64,000 nucleotides of DNA. Origin: Mesorhizobium loti R88b. GTDB lineage: Bacteria; Pseudomonadota; Alphaproteobacteria; Rhizobiales; Rhizobiaceae. The notes below the pieces were generated by a model. The model searched no databases, was not told the origin of the DNA, and saw only the letters and a program-made list of their open reading frames with translations. Shown here in pieces: positions 56,057 through 64,000 of the stretch; the stretch's first letter is position 1, and every line of letters starts with the position of its first letter. The stretch lies in NCBI RefSeq assembly GCF_013170845.1, contig NZ_CP033367.1, positions 620,001-684,000 of the forward strand. The letters run 5' to 3'. The translations under genes and the position numbers were made by a program.

Positions 56057-57508
56057 TCAGCCGAAAAACAGGAAGCCCGCGATCAAAAAGGTCGGGATCA
56101 ACACCAGCCCGGACCACAGCATGTAGCCGAAGAAGCCCGGCATCCTGACGCCGCGATGCCTGGCGATGGCATAGACCATGAAGTTGGGCGCGTTGCCGAT
56201 ATAGGTGTTGGCGCCCATGAACACGGCGCCCGCAGAGATCGCGGCCAGCGTCGAGGCGAACTCGGTCATCAGATGATGGGCATCGCCGCCGGCGAGCTCG
56301 AAGAACACCAGATAAGTCGGCGCATTGTCGAGGAATGACGATAGCGCCCCGGTCAGCCAGAAATAGGCGAGATTGTTCGGCGTGCCTTGCACTGAGGTGA
56401 CCAACGCGACCAGTGGCGCCAGCGCGCCCTCATGACCGGCCCTCAGGATGGCGATGACCGGCACGATGCAGATGAAGATGCCGGCAAACAATTTCGCCAC
56501 TTCCGCGATCGGTCCCCAGTTGAAGCCGTTCGCCTCGCGGTACTCCCGGCGCGAAACCGCCAGCGAAACGAAGGCCAGCGCCAGGATGACGGCATCGCGC
56601 ACCAGGTTCTGCAGTTCCAGGGTCACGCCTTGGATGGAGACGCTGACCTCCGGCTTCCAGGCCGCCGACATCAGGATCGCACCTATGACGCCGGCGAGCA
56701 GCGGAATGTTGGGCAGGCCGCGCAGGCGTATCTTCGAATCCGGCGTCGGGTCCTTGATCTTCGGCGCGCCGTTTTCGCGGCGATGCAGGATGATGTCGGT
56801 TGCCAGGAACGCCGCCAAGACGACGAGGCCGACAAAAAGCGTCTCGCGATAGAGGTTGGCGGTGGTCCAGAAGAAATCGACGCCGCGCAGGAAACCGACG
56901 AACAGCGGCGGGTCGCCGAGCGGCGTCAGGGAGCCGCCAATATTGGAAACCAGGAAGATGAAGAAGATGACGACATGGGCGTTGAACGGCCTGTTGTCGT
57001 TGGCGCGCAGGACCGGCCGGATCAGGATCATCGAGGCGCCGGTGGTGCCGATCACCGAGGCGAGCAGCGCGCCGACCAGCAACAGCCCGGCATTGACCAG
57101 CGGCGTGCCGTGGATGTTGCCGGCAAGCAGGATGCCACCCGAAATCGTGTAGAGCGCAAACAGCAGGATGATGAACGACATGTATTCCGTCAGCAACGCA
57201 TGCAGCACCGCCGCGGTCGCCTGGGGGATGCCGAAGGCCAGCGCCAGGGGCACGACCACCAGCGCGGCCCACAGGGCTGATATCTTGCCGTAGTGATGCT
57301 CCCAGACATGGTGGAACAGCAGCGGACCGGTGGCGATCGACAGCAGCAGGCCGGCAAAGGGCAGTGCCCACCACAGCGACATGGTGGCGCCGGGCAGGTC
57401 GTGTTCCTCGGCGGCGAAGGCTGCTCCAGGGAAAAGCATCGCGACAATGATGGCAGCGCCCGCCATCACGCCTGCGGTGATCCGCGAAAAGCCCCCCTGA
57501 TGCCCCAC
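56057..57508 (-). CDS. NhaD/citrate-transporter-like sodium:proton antiporter
   Basis: The start is uncertain: I take GTG 57508, 7 bp after the pncA stop; a TTG at 57538 (overlapping pncA) or ATG 57466 are alternatives. The roughly 483-residue protein has a signal-like first helix (AAIIVAMLFPGAAFA) and about 12 more helices of the ion-transporter superfamily, with SNIGGSLTPLGDPPLFVGFL and LSSFLDNAPTYLVFFELAGG, the two motifs around the substrate and ion site. Members exchange Na+ and H+ or carry carboxylates. It is cotranscribed with pncA. Confidence 0.83.
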   Translation of the reverse strand: MGHQGGFSRITAGVMAGAAIIVAMLFPGAAFAAEEHDLPGATMSLWWALPFAGLLLSIATGPLLFHHVWEHHYGKISALWAALVVVPLALAFGIPQATAAVLHALLTEYMSFIILLFALYTISGGILLAGNIHGTPLVNAGLLLVGALLASVIGTTGASMILIRPVLRANDNRPFNAHVVIFFIFLVSNIGGSLTPLGDPPLFVGFLRGVDFFWTTANLYRETLFVGLVVLAAFLATDIILHRRENGAPKIKDPTPDSKIRLRGLPNIPLLAGVIGAILMSAAWKPEVSVSIQGVTLELQNLVRDAVILALAFVSLAVSRREYREANGFNWGPIAEVAKLFAGIFICIVPVIAILRAGHEGALAPLVALVTSVQGTPNNLAYFWLTGALSSFLDNAPTYLVFFELAGGDAHHLMTEFASTLAAISAGAVFMGANTYIGNAPNFMVYAIARHRGVRMPGFFGYMLWSGLVLIPTFLIAGFLFFG

Positions 57509-57515
57509 CGTCGGT

Positions 57516-58130
57516 TCAGTCCGACACGGGATCTTCAAGCGTCACGCCGGCATCGCGCATGCGATGCAGCATCGTCTCCAGCGAGCCGTTGAGATCGATG
57601 GCGCGGCAGGCGTCGAGCCGCACGGTGGTCTTGAACCCATGGGCAACGGCGTCCAACGCCGAAAAGCCAACGCAGAAGTCGGTCGCCAAGCCGACCAACG
57701 TGATGGTGTCGATGCCGCGCTCCTTGAGATAGCCGGCGAGGCCGGTCGGCGTCGTGCGGTCGTTCTCGAAGAAGGCCGAATAGCTGTCGATGTCAGGGCG
57801 AAATCCCTTGCGGATGACGAGTTCGGCCTTGGTCCAGGCAAGGCCGGAGTGGAAATCCGAGCCGAGGCTGCCCTGGATGCAATGGTCCGGCCACAGCGTT
57901 TGCTGGCCGTAGGGCATCTCGATCGTCGAGAACGGTTGCGCGCCCGGATGGCTGGAGGCGAAGCTGGAATGGCCGGCGGGATGCCAGTCCTGCGTCAGCA
58001 CGACATGGTCGGCGTGGCGGATCATATCGTTGACCAGCGGCACGATCTCGTCGCCGCCGCTCACGGCCAACGCACCGCCCGGGCAAAAATCGTTCTGCAG
58101 GTCGATGACAACAAGCGCTTGGTCGGCCAT
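57516..58130 (-). CDS. pncA: Nicotinamidase
   Basis: ATG 58130 follows a perfect AAGGAGG. The 204-residue isochorismatase-fold amidase has catalytic Asp10 (DLQNDFCPGG), Lys108 (IRKGF) and Cys153 (LATDFCV), and the metal ligands in QDWHPAGHSSFAS (Asp48, His50, His54). It hydrolyses nicotinamide to nicotinate, which feeds PncB or, possibly, the catabolic operon that starts divergently from here. Confidence 0.95.
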   Translation of the reverse strand: MADQALVVIDLQNDFCPGGALAVSGGDEIVPLVNDMIRHADHVVLTQDWHPAGHSSFASSHPGAQPFSTIEMPYGQQTLWPDHCIQGSLGSDFHSGLAWTKAELVIRKGFRPDIDSYSAFFENDRTTPTGLAGYLKERGIDTITLVGLATDFCVGFSALDAVAHGFKTTVRLDACRAIDLNGSLETMLHRMRDAGVTLEDPVSD

Positions 58131-58292
58131 TGGGCCTCCTTCTTCTCTGTGTGGGCTCGGGCTCCAGTAGAAAGATGCCGCTGACGCGACCGGAGGCAGA
58201 AACTTGACCAGATGGCCGCCCGCGTCAACCTGCGAAGACGTAACAATCTCGTTGCGTGTATCCTCGCAAGGATGATGGTCCAAACTCTGGCT

Positions 58293-58320
58293 TTGACAAT
58301 TTCCACCGGCTTGATATCAT
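58293..58320 (+). promoter_or_regulatory. Strong sigma-70-type promoter for the molybdenum-enzyme operon
   Basis: TTGACA (58293-58298) and TATCAT (58315-58320) are 16 bp apart, a near-consensus promoter. Transcription should start near 58327. Confidence 0.65.
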
Positions 58321-58326
58321 TTGCAT

Positions 58327-58423
58327 ACGAATGAGTTTCCGGTTTCAAACCGGCAAGACAATCCCAGGGTAAACGCCCTGGGTGGGCCAATTTCGGGGAA
58401 GGCCCTATCTGGGAAGGCAAAGC
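58327..58423 (+). promoter_or_regulatory. Three-hairpin 5' leader, candidate riboswitch or attenuator
   Basis: The predicted leader of about 97 nt contains three exact hairpins in a row: CCGGTTT-C-AAACCGG (58339-58353), CCCAGGG...CCCTGGG (58363-58382) and GGGCC...GGCCC (58384-58405). The last one ends six bases before the GGGAAGG ribosome site of the next gene. Such stacked stems before a purine- or pyridine-type molybdenum hydroxylase suggest ligand control. I cannot match it to a named riboswitch class. Confidence 0.5.
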
Positions 58424-59287
58424 GTGATCCGTTACGCGAAACCCACCACGGTCGACGAGGCGCTCGCGCTGCTTGGCGAGGGCGCGTGGCGTATCCTCGC
58501 CGGCGGCACGGATTTCTATCCGGCGCAGGGCACCAAGCCTTTCCGCGACAATGTCCTCGACATCAATGGCCTTGCAGCGCTGCGCGGCATCGCCGAGACG
58601 GATGACCACTTTGTCCTCGGCGCGCGCACGACATGGACCGACATCATCCGCTATCCCTTACCGCCAGCCTTCGACGCGCTGAAACAGGCAGCTCGCGAGG
58701 TTGGTTCGCCGCAGATCCAGAACGTTGCTTCCGTTGCCGGCAATCTCTGCAACGCCTCACCGGCCGCCGACGGTGTGCCGAGCCTGCTCACGCTTGATGC
58801 CGAGGTCGAACTGCGTTCGGCAGCGGCGACGCGTTGTCTGCCCTTGCCGGAATTCATTCTCGGCAACCGCCGCACCGCCCTGCAGCCGGGCGAAATGGTG
58901 ACGGCCATCCGCGTGCCTAAGCTTGCCGTCGCCGGCACATCGGCCTTCGTCAAGCTGGGCGCGCGACGCTATCTCGTCATTTCCATTGCCATGGTGGCGG
59001 CGCGCCTGGCCGTCGAGAACGGCATTGTCGCGGATGCTGCCGTTGCCGTTGGTTCCTGTTCGGCTGTCGCCAAGCGGCTTGCCGCCGTTGAGACAGCGCT
59101 ACGCGGATTGCCGGTCGATCATAGGCTCGCGGCTGCCGTCCAGGCCGCGCCGATGGCCGAGCTGTCGCCGATCGCTGATGTACGCGGCAGCGCCGAGTAC
59201 CGGCTCGACGCCGTGCGCGAGATCGTTGCCCGCGCCGTGTTGCAGGCTTCCGGACAGACAAGTGATCACGCAATGGTGGCGGCATGA
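58424..59287 (+). CDS. FAD-binding subunit of a xanthine-dehydrogenase-family enzyme
   Basis: GTG 58424 follows GGGAAGG. The 287-residue protein is the FAD subunit (CoxM/XdhB type): [11 protein letters not shown] (26-36) and [15 protein letters not shown] (102-116) are the two FAD-binding loops. It passes electrons from the iron-sulfur centres to NAD or a quinone. The stop overlaps the start of the next gene (ATGA), so the two subunits are made together. Confidence 0.87.
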   Translation: MIRYAKPTTVDEALALLGEGAWRILAGGTDFYPAQGTKPFRDNVLDINGLAALRGIAETDDHFVLGARTTWTDIIRYPLPPAFDALKQAAREVGSPQIQNVASVAGNLCNASPAADGVPSLLTLDAEVELRSAAATRCLPLPEFILGNRRTALQPGEMVTAIRVPKLAVAGTSAFVKLGARRYLVISIAMVAARLAVENGIVADAAVAVGSCSAVAKRLAAVETALRGLPVDHRLAAAVQAAPMAELSPIADVRGSAEYRLDAVREIVARAVLQASGQTSDHAMVAA

Positions 59288-62118
59288 ACCGGGTCTGGCC
59301 TGAAGTCGGTGAAACCCTGCCCGATCTTGGTGCTGTCCAGCGCGGCATCGGCCTTGAGCGCGCCGACATCGCTTTCGAGGTCAATGGCGATGCCGTTTCC
59401 GTCAACGTGCCGCCACTGCGCCGGCTGTCCCTGGTGCTGCGCGATGAGTTGCGGCTGACCGGCACCAAGGTCGGCTGCGACGCCGGCGATTGCGGCGCCT
59501 GCACGGTGCTGGTCGATGGCGATCCCGTCTACGCCTGCCTGATGCCTGCGGCTTCCGTATCCGGGGCGGCGGTAACAACAGTCGAGGGCCTTTCCAATGG
59601 CCGGCTGTCGGCCCTGCAGGCCTCTTTCCTGGCCCATGGCGCGGCGCAATGCGGCATCTGCACGCCGGCGCTGCTGGTCGCGGCGACTGCGCTGCTGGAC
59701 AAGAAACCGAGCCCGACCGAGATCGAGGTGCAGGACGCGCTGGGTGGCATTCTCTGCCGCTGCACCGGCTATCGGAAGATTATCGCGGCGGTCATGGATG
59801 CATCCCTCCAGTCAGCAAGTCTGGATTTCTGCCTGCCTCAGTCCGGTCACGCCGTTGGCGCGTCACCTGTCAGACTCGATGGCATGCCGAAGGTGACCGG
59901 CGGCGAAAAATTCGGCGGTGATTCCTTCCCCGCCGATGCCTTGTCCGTGCTGGTGGTCCGCTCGCCGCACTATCATGCCAGCTTTGCGTTCGGTGACCTC
60001 GATGGCTGGGCAAAAGCCCATCCCGGCATCGCTGGGGTCTTCACGGCGGCCGATATTCCGGGAAAGAACTGTTTCGGCGTCATTGGCCCATTCGCGGACC
60101 AGCCGGCGCTGGCGGAAGGGTTTGCCCGGCTGCGTGGCGAAGCCGTGGCGCTGGTCGCCGGCGAGCGCGAGGCGATCCTCGATCTCGATCTGTCGGATTT
60201 CCCGATCCGCTGGACCGAGTTGCCGCATTTTCTCCAGCCTGCCGAAGCTCAGGCTGCCGACGCCGCGCTGATTCATGAGAACCGCCCCGCCAATTTGCTG
60301 ACCAAGGGCTTTGTCGAGCGCGGCGACCCCGAGGCAGCCCTTGCTGGCGCGGCGTTCACCGTCTCCGGCGGCATCGACACCTCCTATGTCGAGCACGCCT
60401 ATATCGAACCGGAAGCCGGCTATGCTTATCTCGACGGCGATACGCTGGTCGTCGTCGCCTGCACACAAGCGCCCTATATGGACCGCGACGAGACGGCGAA
60501 AGTGCTCGGCCTTGCCGTCGACAAGGTGCGCATCGTGCCGACCGCGACAGGCGGCGGCTTCGGCTCGAAACTGGACGTTTCGCTGCAGCCGCTGATCGGC
60601 CTTGTGGCACTGAAGACCGGGCGGCCGGCGGCACTTGCCTACACCCGTAACGAATCGATGATGTCGACCACCAAGCGCCATCCCTCGGAGATGAAAGCGA
60701 CCATCGGGGCGGATGCCGACGGCCTCGTCACCGGCATGGTCTTTTCAGGCGATTTCAACACCGGTGCCTATGCCAGCTGGGGCCCAACCGTGGCGAACCG
60801 CGTGCCGGTGCATGCCTCCGGTCCCTATGCGACGCCGAACTACCGTGCCGAGGGCCGCGCCATCCACACGCATGGTCCGATCTCCGGTGCTTTCCGTGGT
60901 TTCGGCGTGCCGCAGGCCACGATCATGCAGGAGACGCTGTATGACGAGCTGGCCGGGAAGCTTGGCATGGACAGGCTCGATTTTCGCCTGAAGAACTGCC
61001 TTCGGAACGGCTCCGAAACGGTTACCGGGCAGAAACTGGAGTCCGGTGTCGGTATCTTCGAATGCCTCGACTCCCTGCGGTCGCATTGGGCGCGCGCAAA
61101 AGCCGATGCCGATACATTCAATACGTCCAATGTAAACAAAAAGCGTGGCGTCGGCATCGCGTCCTGCTGGTATGGCTGCGGCAACACCTCGCTGCCCAAT
61201 CCATCGACCATCCGGGTCGGCATCTCGCCGTCGGGCGAGGTCATCCTGCACCAGGGCGCTGTCGATATCGGCCAGGGCTCCAACACCGTCATCACCCAGA
61301 TCTGCGCCGACGCGCTTGGCCTGCCGCTGGAAAGATTCCGGCTGAAGAGTGCCGACACGGCGATCAGTCCCGATGCCGGCAAGACGTCCGCCTCGCGCCA
61401 GACTTTTGTCTCCGGCAAGGCGGCCGAAAAGGCCGGGCGGGCCTTGCGCGACAAGATCCTGCGCTTTGCCAACGTCTCGGAAAAGGCGACCCTCCGGTTG
61501 GACGGTGGGGCGATCGTCATCCGCGAGGGCGAGGCCACCCGCCGTATCGATCTCGCCGCGCTCGATGTGGATGCCGACGGCTTCGTCTTCTGCGCCGAGG
61601 AAACCTACGATCCGCCGACGCTGCCGCTCGATGCCAAGGGCCAGGGCAAGCCCTATGCCGTCTACGGCTACGGCGCGCAGATCGCCGAGCTGGAGGTCGA
61701 TCTCAAGCTTGGCACGGTGAAACTGCTGAAAATTACAGCGGCGCACGATGTCGGCAAGGCGATCAACCCGCTGCTGGTCGAAGGCCAGATCGAAGGCGGC
61801 ATCGCGCAAGGCATCGGCATGGCGCTGATGGAGGAGTACATTCCCGGCCGCACCGAGAATCTGCACGACTATCTGATCCCAACCATCGGCGACGTGCCGC
61901 CGATCGAGACCATCCTGATCGAGGTGCCCGACCCCGAAGGCCCGTTCGGCGCCAAGGGCCTGGGCGAGCATGTGCTGATCCCGACCGCGCCGGCGATCCT
62001 CAACGCCATCCGCCATGCCACCGGCGTTCTCATCACCAAGGTTCCGGCGACGCCGACACGCATTCGCGCTGGCATTCGGGAAAAAGATGGGATCCGCGAG
62101 AAGGACTCACGCGCATGA
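59284..62118 (+). CDS. Fused [2Fe-2S]/molybdopterin hydroxylase, xanthine-dehydrogenase family
   Basis: A 944-residue fusion of what are usually two subunits. The N-terminal 170 residues hold both [2Fe-2S] clusters: Cys65, 70, 73, 85 (plant type) and Cys123, 126, 158, 160. From about 195 to the end is the molybdopterin part, with [10 protein letters not shown] (about 424-433) and the catalytic Glu895 in GAKGLGEH. The family hydroxylates N-heterocycles or oxidises aldehydes; with the next gene, nicotinate or a related ring is the likely substrate. The FAD domain is separate. Confidence 0.87.
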   Translation: MNRVWPEVGETLPDLGAVQRGIGLERADIAFEVNGDAVSVNVPPLRRLSLVLRDELRLTGTKVGCDAGDCGACTVLVDGDPVYACLMPAASVSGAAVTTVEGLSNGRLSALQASFLAHGAAQCGICTPALLVAATALLDKKPSPTEIEVQDALGGILCRCTGYRKIIAAVMDASLQSASLDFCLPQSGHAVGASPVRLDGMPKVTGGEKFGGDSFPADALSVLVVRSPHYHASFAFGDLDGWAKAHPGIAGVFTAADIPGKNCFGVIGPFADQPALAEGFARLRGEAVALVAGEREAILDLDLSDFPIRWTELPHFLQPAEAQAADAALIHENRPANLLTKGFVERGDPEAALAGAAFTVSGGIDTSYVEHAYIEPEAGYAYLDGDTLVVVACTQAPYMDRDETAKVLGLAVDKVRIVPTATGGGFGSKLDVSLQPLIGLVALKTGRPAALAYTRNESMMSTTKRHPSEMKATIGADADGLVTGMVFSGDFNTGAYASWGPTVANRVPVHASGPYATPNYRAEGRAIHTHGPISGAFRGFGVPQATIMQETLYDELAGKLGMDRLDFRLKNCLRNGSETVTGQKLESGVGIFECLDSLRSHWARAKADADTFNTSNVNKKRGVGIASCWYGCGNTSLPNPSTIRVGISPSGEVILHQGAVDIGQGSNTVITQICADALGLPLERFRLKSADTAISPDAGKTSASRQTFVSGKAAEKAGRALRDKILRFANVSEKATLRLDGGAIVIREGEATRRIDLAALDVDADGFVFCAEETYDPPTLPLDAKGQGKPYAVYGYGAQIAELEVDLKLGTVKLLKITAAHDVGKAINPLLVEGQIEGGIAQGIGMALMEEYIPGRTENLHDYLIPTIGDVPPIETILIEVPDPEGPFGAKGLGEHVLIPTAPAILNAIRHATGVLITKVPATPTRIRAGIREKDGIREKDSRA

Positions 62119-63656
62119 GCGAGCTTGCCGAACGTTTTGAGACCCATGACCCCGGCGAGAAGCTGGTGGCGGAGAAGATCCGCTGCGATGCCTGCCCTGT
62201 CATGTGCTACATCGCTGACGGCCGCACCGGCGCCTGCGACCGCTACGGCAATTCAGGCGGCCGCATCGTGCGCATGGATCCGCTGACCATTCTCGACCAT
62301 GCGGCCGAGACCGGCGTGGCAATCGTGCCTTTCGTCGCCGAAGGCGAGGCTTGGGACGGCGAACTGGTCAACACCGGGCGCCGCTTCGTCACGGCGATAG
62401 GCGCGGGCACCACCTATCCCGACTACAAGCCGGCCCCCTTCATCGTCAGCCAGGAGGTCGAGGGCGTCGATCTCGTCACCGTGGTCACCGAAGGCATTTT
62501 TTCGTACTGCGGCGTCAAGGTGAAGATCGACACCGACCGTCATCTCGGGCCCGAAACGGCGGTCGTCCGCTCCCAAGGCGAAGCGATCGGCCATGTTACG
62601 ACCGGCGAGTATGGCTCGCAGATGCTGTCGCTGGGCGGCGTGCATCATCTGACCGGCGGCTCCAAGTCGGAAGGCCGCGCGACTTGCGACGCGCTGCTCA
62701 ATCTGTGCAACCGCAAGCCAGTGGAACTGGCCATTGACGGCGGCGCCACCATCATCGTCGAAGCCGGCAAACCACCTGTCATCGACGGCAAGCAGGAGCA
62801 CCGCATGCGTGTCGGCTGCGGCTCCGCCACCATCGGCATGTTCGCCACGCAATGGCGCGGGCTGGTCGACGAGGTGGTGGTGGTCGACGACCACATCACG
62901 GGCGTCGTCTCCGAGCATCAGGCCGGCAAGGTTCTGGGCTGGCAGGATACCGGGATAAAAATCATCGGCCGCCGGTCAACGCCGGGCCGCTATTTCAAGG
63001 TCTCCGAGCCCGGCCTCGGCTGGGGCGGCACCTCGATTTCCGACCCATTATCGATCCTTGGCGAATGGAACGCCAAGAAGGGCGCGCGGCCAGGCCTGTC
63101 GCTGCTGATGGTTTCGACGACTGGTGAGCAATTCGCCTATTACGAACTCGACGACGAGCTGAAGCCGGTCGAGAAACCGTTTCCGGAGCGGTTGCAGAAG
63201 TCCGTCAATCTGATCGAGGATAATTGCGAGCCGGCCTTGTGCACCGTGCTGTTCATCGGCGGCGCCGGCGGCTCGCTGCGCGCCGGCGTCACCGAAAATC
63301 CGGTCAATCTCACCCGCTCGGTACAAGGCCTGAAGACCTATGTGACGGTCGGCGGCGCGCCGGTCTATGTCTGGCCTGGCGGCGGCATCACGCTGATGGT
63401 CGATGTCACACGGGTCCCTGAAGGCGCCTTCGGCTATGTCCCGACTCCCGCATTGGTAGCGCCGATCGAATTCACCTTGCGTCGCGACGACTATATCAGG
63501 CTCGGCGGTTACGAGGCTGAGATTCGAAGCGTCGATGACATCGTCGCCAAGGGTGGCGAATATCTCAATCCGCGCCGTGGCTCGGGTGCCGCGGCCCAAA
63601 ATCCGTGGCCACCGCTGGCGCAGTTACGCCGCAACGGCTCAAAAGGGGCCGGGTGA
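62115..63656 (+). CDS. 6-hydroxynicotinate reductase-like iron-sulfur protein
   Basis: Starts at ATG 62115 (MSELAERFE), overlapping the upstream stop; the longer open frame before it is a shadow. The 513-residue protein has a cysteine cluster CDACPVMC...GAC (Cys24, 27, 31, 41) fit for a 4Fe-4S centre, then a large domain with [19 protein letters not shown] and [20 protein letters not shown]. It resembles proteins annotated as 6-hydroxynicotinate reductase, which reduces the ring to 1,4,5,6-tetrahydro-6-oxonicotinate. That assignment rests on recollection and gene context. It overlaps the next gene by 1 bp. Confidence 0.65.
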   Translation: MSELAERFETHDPGEKLVAEKIRCDACPVMCYIADGRTGACDRYGNSGGRIVRMDPLTILDHAAETGVAIVPFVAEGEAWDGELVNTGRRFVTAIGAGTTYPDYKPAPFIVSQEVEGVDLVTVVTEGIFSYCGVKVKIDTDRHLGPETAVVRSQGEAIGHVTTGEYGSQMLSLGGVHHLTGGSKSEGRATCDALLNLCNRKPVELAIDGGATIIVEAGKPPVIDGKQEHRMRVGCGSATIGMFATQWRGLVDEVVVVDDHITGVVSEHQAGKVLGWQDTGIKIIGRRSTPGRYFKVSEPGLGWGGTSISDPLSILGEWNAKKGARPGLSLLMVSTTGEQFAYYELDDELKPVEKPFPERLQKSVNLIEDNCEPALCTVLFIGGAGGSLRAGVTENPVNLTRSVQGLKTYVTVGGAPVYVWPGGGITLMVDVTRVPEGAFGYVPTPALVAPIEFTLRRDDYIRLGGYEAEIRSVDDIVAKGGEYLNPRRGSGAAAQNPWPPLAQLRRNGSKGAG

Positions 63657-64000
63657 TGGACGGCCCACAGGCGCATTGGCTGCAGGACGGCAAGCGGCTG
63701 CATCTGAACCACGGGCCGATCGACCTGATCGTCGAGGCCTTCGGCGAGGCGGATGAGTGTCGTGCCGCTTACGCCCAGGCCATCGCGCGCTTTCAGACGA
63801 TCCTGGTCGAGTTGGTCAAGGAGCTTCCCGAATTGCGGCTGCCGGCATTCTTCCTGGCGCCACGCACCTTTGAGGGTCCGACGGCGCGCCGCATGGAGGC
63901 AGCCGTCATGCCCCTGGCGGAATGCTTCATAACACCGATGGCCGCCGTTGCGGGATCGGTAGCCGACGAAATGCTCGCCGCATTGCTTGCCGGCCGCAAA
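63656..64000 (+). CDS. UPF0280 family protein, 3' end missing
   Basis: Starts at ATG 63656 within the preceding stop (TGATG) and stays open to the window end, 115 codons. The sequence HWLQDGKRLHLNHGPIDLIV and, later, FITPMAAVAGSVADEMLAAL is typical of UPF0280 proteins, which I believe share the ApbE-like fold of flavin transferases. Its tight coupling to the reductase gene suggests a role in the same pathway, perhaps cofactor attachment; this is speculative. Confidence 0.75.
   Translation, partial: MDGPQAHWLQDGKRLHLNHGPIDLIVEAFGEADECRAAYAQAIARFQTILVELVKELPELRLPAFFLAPRTFEGPTARRMEAAVMPLAECFITPMAAVAGSVADEMLAALLAGRK

Noticed and set aside
57509..57538. TTG start for the antiporter inside pncA
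   Set aside because: Needs a 23-bp overlap and has no ribosome site; a GTG at 57508 is at least as good. The exact start remains uncertain.
58327..58423. SAM-II or guanidine riboswitch in the leader of the molybdenum-enzyme operon
   Set aside because: The conserved sequence blocks of these classes that I know are absent; only the generic three-hairpin layout is supported.

Overview
The window looks like a stretch of the chromosome of a rhizobial alphaproteobacterium, most likely Mesorhizobium or a close relative. The pointers are the high GC content, the urease cluster with an added HupE/UreJ gene, an smo/mtlK polyol operon, NodE/NodF-type proteins, many ABC importers, and the short palindromic repeats typical of rhizobial intergenic DNA. 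The genus is an inference from gene content, not from a marker gene.

Left edge (1-1.9 kb): the end of a Vsr repair endonuclease gene overlaps an EcoRII-like restriction endonuclease gene. The pair is more A/T-rich than the rest and stops just before the 3' end of a tRNA-Arg(CCG) gene, as expected for the end of an integrated island. From 2 to 9.7 kb there is a mixed set: a DUF1003 membrane protein, a lipoprotein-type D,D-carboxypeptidase, a large coiled-coil membrane protein, a mutarotase-like protein, a P-loop kinase, a histone H1-like basic protein and a glutathione S-transferase. Palindromic repeats lie between several of them.

Urease region (9.9-21.1 kb): a NodE-like ketosynthase and a NodF-like acyl carrier protein face away from ureD. 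The order then runs ureD, ureA, DUF1272, ureJ, ureB, two small secreted-protein genes on the opposite strand, ureC, three unrelated genes, ureE, ureF, DUF3995, ureG. UreABC form the enzyme, UreDEFG load nickel, and UreJ probably imports it.

Sugar and polyol region (21.2-40.5 kb): a class II aldolase, a HAD phosphatase and a SorC-type regulator lead to a LysR gene and the polyol operon smoEFGK-smoS-mtlK-HAD-FGGY kinase. A second polyol-type ABC operon (binding protein, two permeases, xylitol/sorbitol-type dehydrogenase, ATPase) comes in convergently from the right, preceded by an AraC regulator. Together they import and oxidise sugar alcohols and phosphorylate the resulting ketoses.

Right part (40.8-49.5 kb): a MATE exporter, a cytochrome c with a 46-bp palindrome in front of it, a dienelactone-hydrolase-like protein, an amino-acid ABC importer with an agmatinase-family ureohydrolase, a divergent LysR regulator with a perfect inverted repeat at its start, and pncB.

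Right edge (49.7-64 kb): a polytopic membrane protein whose start codon lies inside a repeat, a Liv-type importer (livKHMGF), an NhaD-like antiporter and pncA. After these comes a polycistron behind a strong promoter and a three-hairpin leader: an FAD subunit, a fused [2Fe-2S]/molybdopterin hydroxylase, a 6-hydroxynicotinate-reductase-like protein and a truncated UPF0280 gene. This looks like a pathway that hydroxylates and then reduces an N-heterocycle, possibly nicotinate. It is the most interesting unit in the window and runs off the right end.
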